Shown one piece after another: positions 61,401-64,000 of a stretch of DNA of 64,000 nt (the first letter of the stretch is position 1; each line of letters starts with the position of its first letter). The notes under the pieces were generated by a model. That model ran no database searches. It saw only the letters and a program-made list of their open reading frames with translations, and was not told the origin of the DNA. The position numbers were made by a program, and so were the translations under genes. Origin of the DNA: Mansonella perstans (taxonomy: Eukaryota > Nematoda > Chromadorea > Rhabditida > Onchocercidae); contig JBAMDO010000041.1 of assembly GCA_037074765.1 (NCBI GenBank), forward strand, positions 1-64,000, given 5' to 3'.

Positions 61401-64000
61401 GCATTTAGAGTAAGACATAAAGCATCATCACATCGATTACTTATTGATATTTAAGAAAAGTTAAATGAAGATTTGAGCTGCAGTGAAATCAGTGCAATTG
61501 TTAAAATTCAAAGTTTCCAGTTTGTTTCTATGATGTAATTTTGTAATTCATTGAGATAATATTTTTACAAGAGGAAAGAATCAGGTCTTATCTTTCCCGA
61601 TGTTCAAAATATCTTGTACAAAACAAGTACATTCATTGTGTACTCCTCATGTACCATGATGATTCTAACGAAACATAATCCATGCCGATCGTCGCAGCTG
61701 TTCAAAGCTCATTTCATTGCCTATAATCGTTTTGCTTCTATCCCCAGCTTTAATGACTCTTTCATCAAACATAGTCTACACTTTTGGCCATTTTTTCAAT
61801 TAAATTTGGAAAAGGTGTTGCCCATTTTGCTTATGGAAGGAATCTATCTACGGTAAAAAGTAAAAATATGGACTGGGATCATGGGTATTTTTAATTTTTG
61901 CTGTAAATGCGCATAATATGCTTGCTTCTGATTCCCTCATCTTGCCTGGTAATCATCTCAGTTTCATTTGTTTAGCAGCTGCTATATTAGCAGATAAAAC
62001 TGCAATGTGCTGTTCTCTGCTTGTTTCACACTTAAATTTTCACACTGTTATTAGATTTCATCATCATGTTTATCATATTCTCCAGCAAATTGTACGAACT
62101 CCAACATCTTTCTTGCACAACATCAGTTCATGTATTTAATGTTACATTTCATTATTCTGGCTTTATAGAATTCATTTATTTTTCCTTTTCGGCTAATCTG
62201 AATATCTCTCTAAAAATCAGGCAAATCTAAAACTTTTTGAAGTCTTTTATTTCGTATATGAGATTGATGGCAAAGGTTTGTTTCATTGGTACTAGTCGTT
62301 ATTAAAATGACAACTTCATTAAATTTCGATAATCGATTTTTGATATTGGATCTTACGTAGACCGCTTTTCAATTCATTTTGCTTGATGTTGAAATGTGAT
62401 GGATCGATATTATACGGTCGAATTTTCAAATATCATTCAATGTAATAAATCATAGCCTGATTTCCCAGCTTTAAATCATTCTCCCATACCGAAATAACGA
62501 AGTGGATAACCAAACTAACTATGGATTTCTCAGAAATAGAACTACAATAATGCGGATGATAAATCACAAAATGTTATTTTTTTATTTTCTTTATTTTACA
62601 AGACAGTCCAAGATGGTACAGGTGATTGAGTTTTAATAGGAAGAAGCAATCATATTTGAAAAATTAATGTCCGATTTTAATTTAGAAAAGACAAGAACTG
62701 GCGATAAACAATAAAGACTTGGTTGCTTGACGACAAAGGATGAGTTACAAAAAAGTAACAAATGTGGATTATTAATACTGTATGTGTAGATACACCTACC
62801 CGCAACAGAAGTATTACTAAGGACTGAGTGGATCATTAATGTGGTATGATGCCACGTCCGTTTCAACGGCATTAAAAATAAGAAAAAGAAGGAAAAACAA
62901 TAACTGCTAAAAATTGGGATCTATATAAAAAGATTTTATGCGAAAAAGGGAGGCAACTACATCAGCTAAATGTAACAAGCTTGGTCTAGTAAATAAGTCA
63001 CAAAAAAGGTAGGAGAAATGAAGCATTTGTTATGTTCTTGACAGAAAGAGATGTAAAATATCACAATCGTGAAAGACAAGAGGTAGATAAATCTCAAAGG
63101 ATGAGAACTGTCGTAGTAAACTTCCTATATGAACATTTGCCGACACATACATAGCTTGGTTTAATAGCCTATGATCTCACCTTTCTTATTTTTTTACCGT
63201 ATCCTCTGTAGTATCATTGAAATTGCTTGATGAAAAATGTGCATGAAATAATGGAAATAAAATTTAAACAGCGACGATTTGAGTTCTCTATTGATATGAG
63301 CAATTGATTAGAAGATGAGGAAGAAAGTTAATCATAAAGTTTTCAAATCAATTTGCTGATTCGAAAAGAAGTGGTTGAAGTTCACTCATTTATATTGTAA
63401 TTAATCCTTGATAATACTGCCTGAAATATTAAGAGTTAGAATATATATCAGCGCCAGTAACCTATTCTATTTATATTTGCAGAGAAGCAGTAAAACTGAG
63501 GACCTTGTTCTATTAAAACATTGTTTCTAAATCTTTTCTTGACCAGAATTACCTTAGCCTTTTTTATTTGTAGCAAGGAGCAGAAGGTTCAAAAAGAAGT
63601 TCAGTTCATTTGAAGCAAACTTTAATCAAAACTTTTGATACATTATTAAAAAGAAAGCAGCATTTCACGTTTTTAACTCATCAAACTCCTTGTAGACTAT
63701 ACCTTCTTGGAGACCTTATCCATCCTTTTCAGTTATATGATGTTATAGCCTAATGATCATTTAATATCTTCTTTGCCTTTCCTCAAAGGATATGACTGTG
63801 ATGTCGTAGGCTCGAACTACGCAAAATGAAGTAATTCTTGAATTTAATTGATGCATTTAATTTCGTTTAGATGAATTATTTATCAACAATAAAGAAATAG
63901 GATATAAAGCAGTAGCAAGCAAGATGTTTCCTAAATGGAACAAAGGCTTTGATTTTATTGGGAAATTTTGAGCCAAAAAGTTACAAATTAGTTTAGTGGA
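49490..64000. other. 14.5 kb stretch without a supportable gene
   Basis: I found no exon with family resemblance on either strand. The longest open frames (for example 51325-51549, 52141-52344, 61614-61856 and 61918-62139 on plus; 50320-50562 and 60688-60960 on minus) are short, unlinked by splice signals and of AT-driven composition. The stretch contains several homopolymer runs of A (near 50043-50064, 50375-50394, 59625-59644), a two-copy 28-bp repeat near 57355-57410, a similar imperfect pair near 53975-54040, and a hairpin pair near 50600-50672. It may be the upstream regulatory region of the FERM gene, or introns of a gene whose exons lie outside. Confidence 0.45.
50600..50672. repeat. 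Two adjacent short hairpins
   Basis: TTCAATTTT (50600-50608) pairs with AAAATTGAA (50622-50630). Directly after, TTTCTATCTTTGT (50641-50653) pairs perfectly over 13 bases with ACAAAGATAGAAA (50660-50672) across a 6-base loop. Stems are short for a microRNA precursor. The function, if any, is unknown. Confidence 0.6.

Noticed and set aside
63795..63830. GGCTCGAACTACG resembling a tRNA B box
   Set aside because: It departs from the GGTTCGANTCC consensus and no A box or cloverleaf can be formed upstream.

Overview
This window looks like nuclear DNA of a parasitic (clade III, probably filarial) nematode. It is strongly AT-rich, and its genes are split into short exons with T-rich, TTTCAG- or TTTTAG-type acceptors. 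The proteins have animal, specifically nematode, orthologues (FSN-1, bystin, UFM1, EPB41L5/Yurt, CNNM, rhomboid), and some start codons sit directly on a splice acceptor, as expected for spliced-leader addition. I cannot name the species. Nothing suggests bacterial, viral or organellar DNA. No rRNA, tRNA or CRISPR array was seen. Gene models were joined by hand from exon ends; where I say a model closes, every exon junction is in phase.

Layout. 1-2.4 kb: no clear gene, small tandem duplications. 2.4-4.3 kb (+): METTL18-like methyltransferase with a degenerate cofactor motif. 5.8-15.25 kb (-): three head-to-tail genes, in transcription order bystin (15250-11950), mitochondrial ribosomal protein L3 (11137-8602) and the F-box/SPRY protein FSN-1 (7900-5848), a likely operon. 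15.56-20.65 kb (+): a transmembrane C-type lectin divergent from bystin across about 300 bp. 21.1-24.8 kb (+): a tandem RING-like zinc protein with a ubiquitin-like region near its C-terminus. 25.4-30.9 kb (+): CNNM-family magnesium transporter. 33.1-35.5 kb (+): EF-hand rhomboid intramembrane protease, containing a striking 43-bp five-copy repeat over one of its 3' splice sites. 36.2-36.95 kb (-): UFM1. 37.3-38.2 kb: tandem repeats. 41.2-49.5 kb (-): EPB41L5/Yurt-type FERM protein in 16 exons, one intron of the GC-AG class. 49.5-64 kb: no gene that I can support.

Functional themes. Several genes concern protein modification and turnover (FSN-1 as a ubiquitin-ligase substrate receptor, UFM1, the RING-like protein), ribosome building (bystin in small-subunit maturation, MRPL3 in the mitochondrial large subunit, METTL18-like whose human relative modifies ribosomal protein L3) and membrane biology (lectin receptor, CNNM, rhomboid, Yurt). 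Apart from the probable bystin/mrpl-3/fsn-1 operon I see no evidence that they form one dedicated pathway. The most unusual items are the repeated splice acceptor in the rhomboid gene, the tandem RING-like protein, and the apparently degenerate METTL18.
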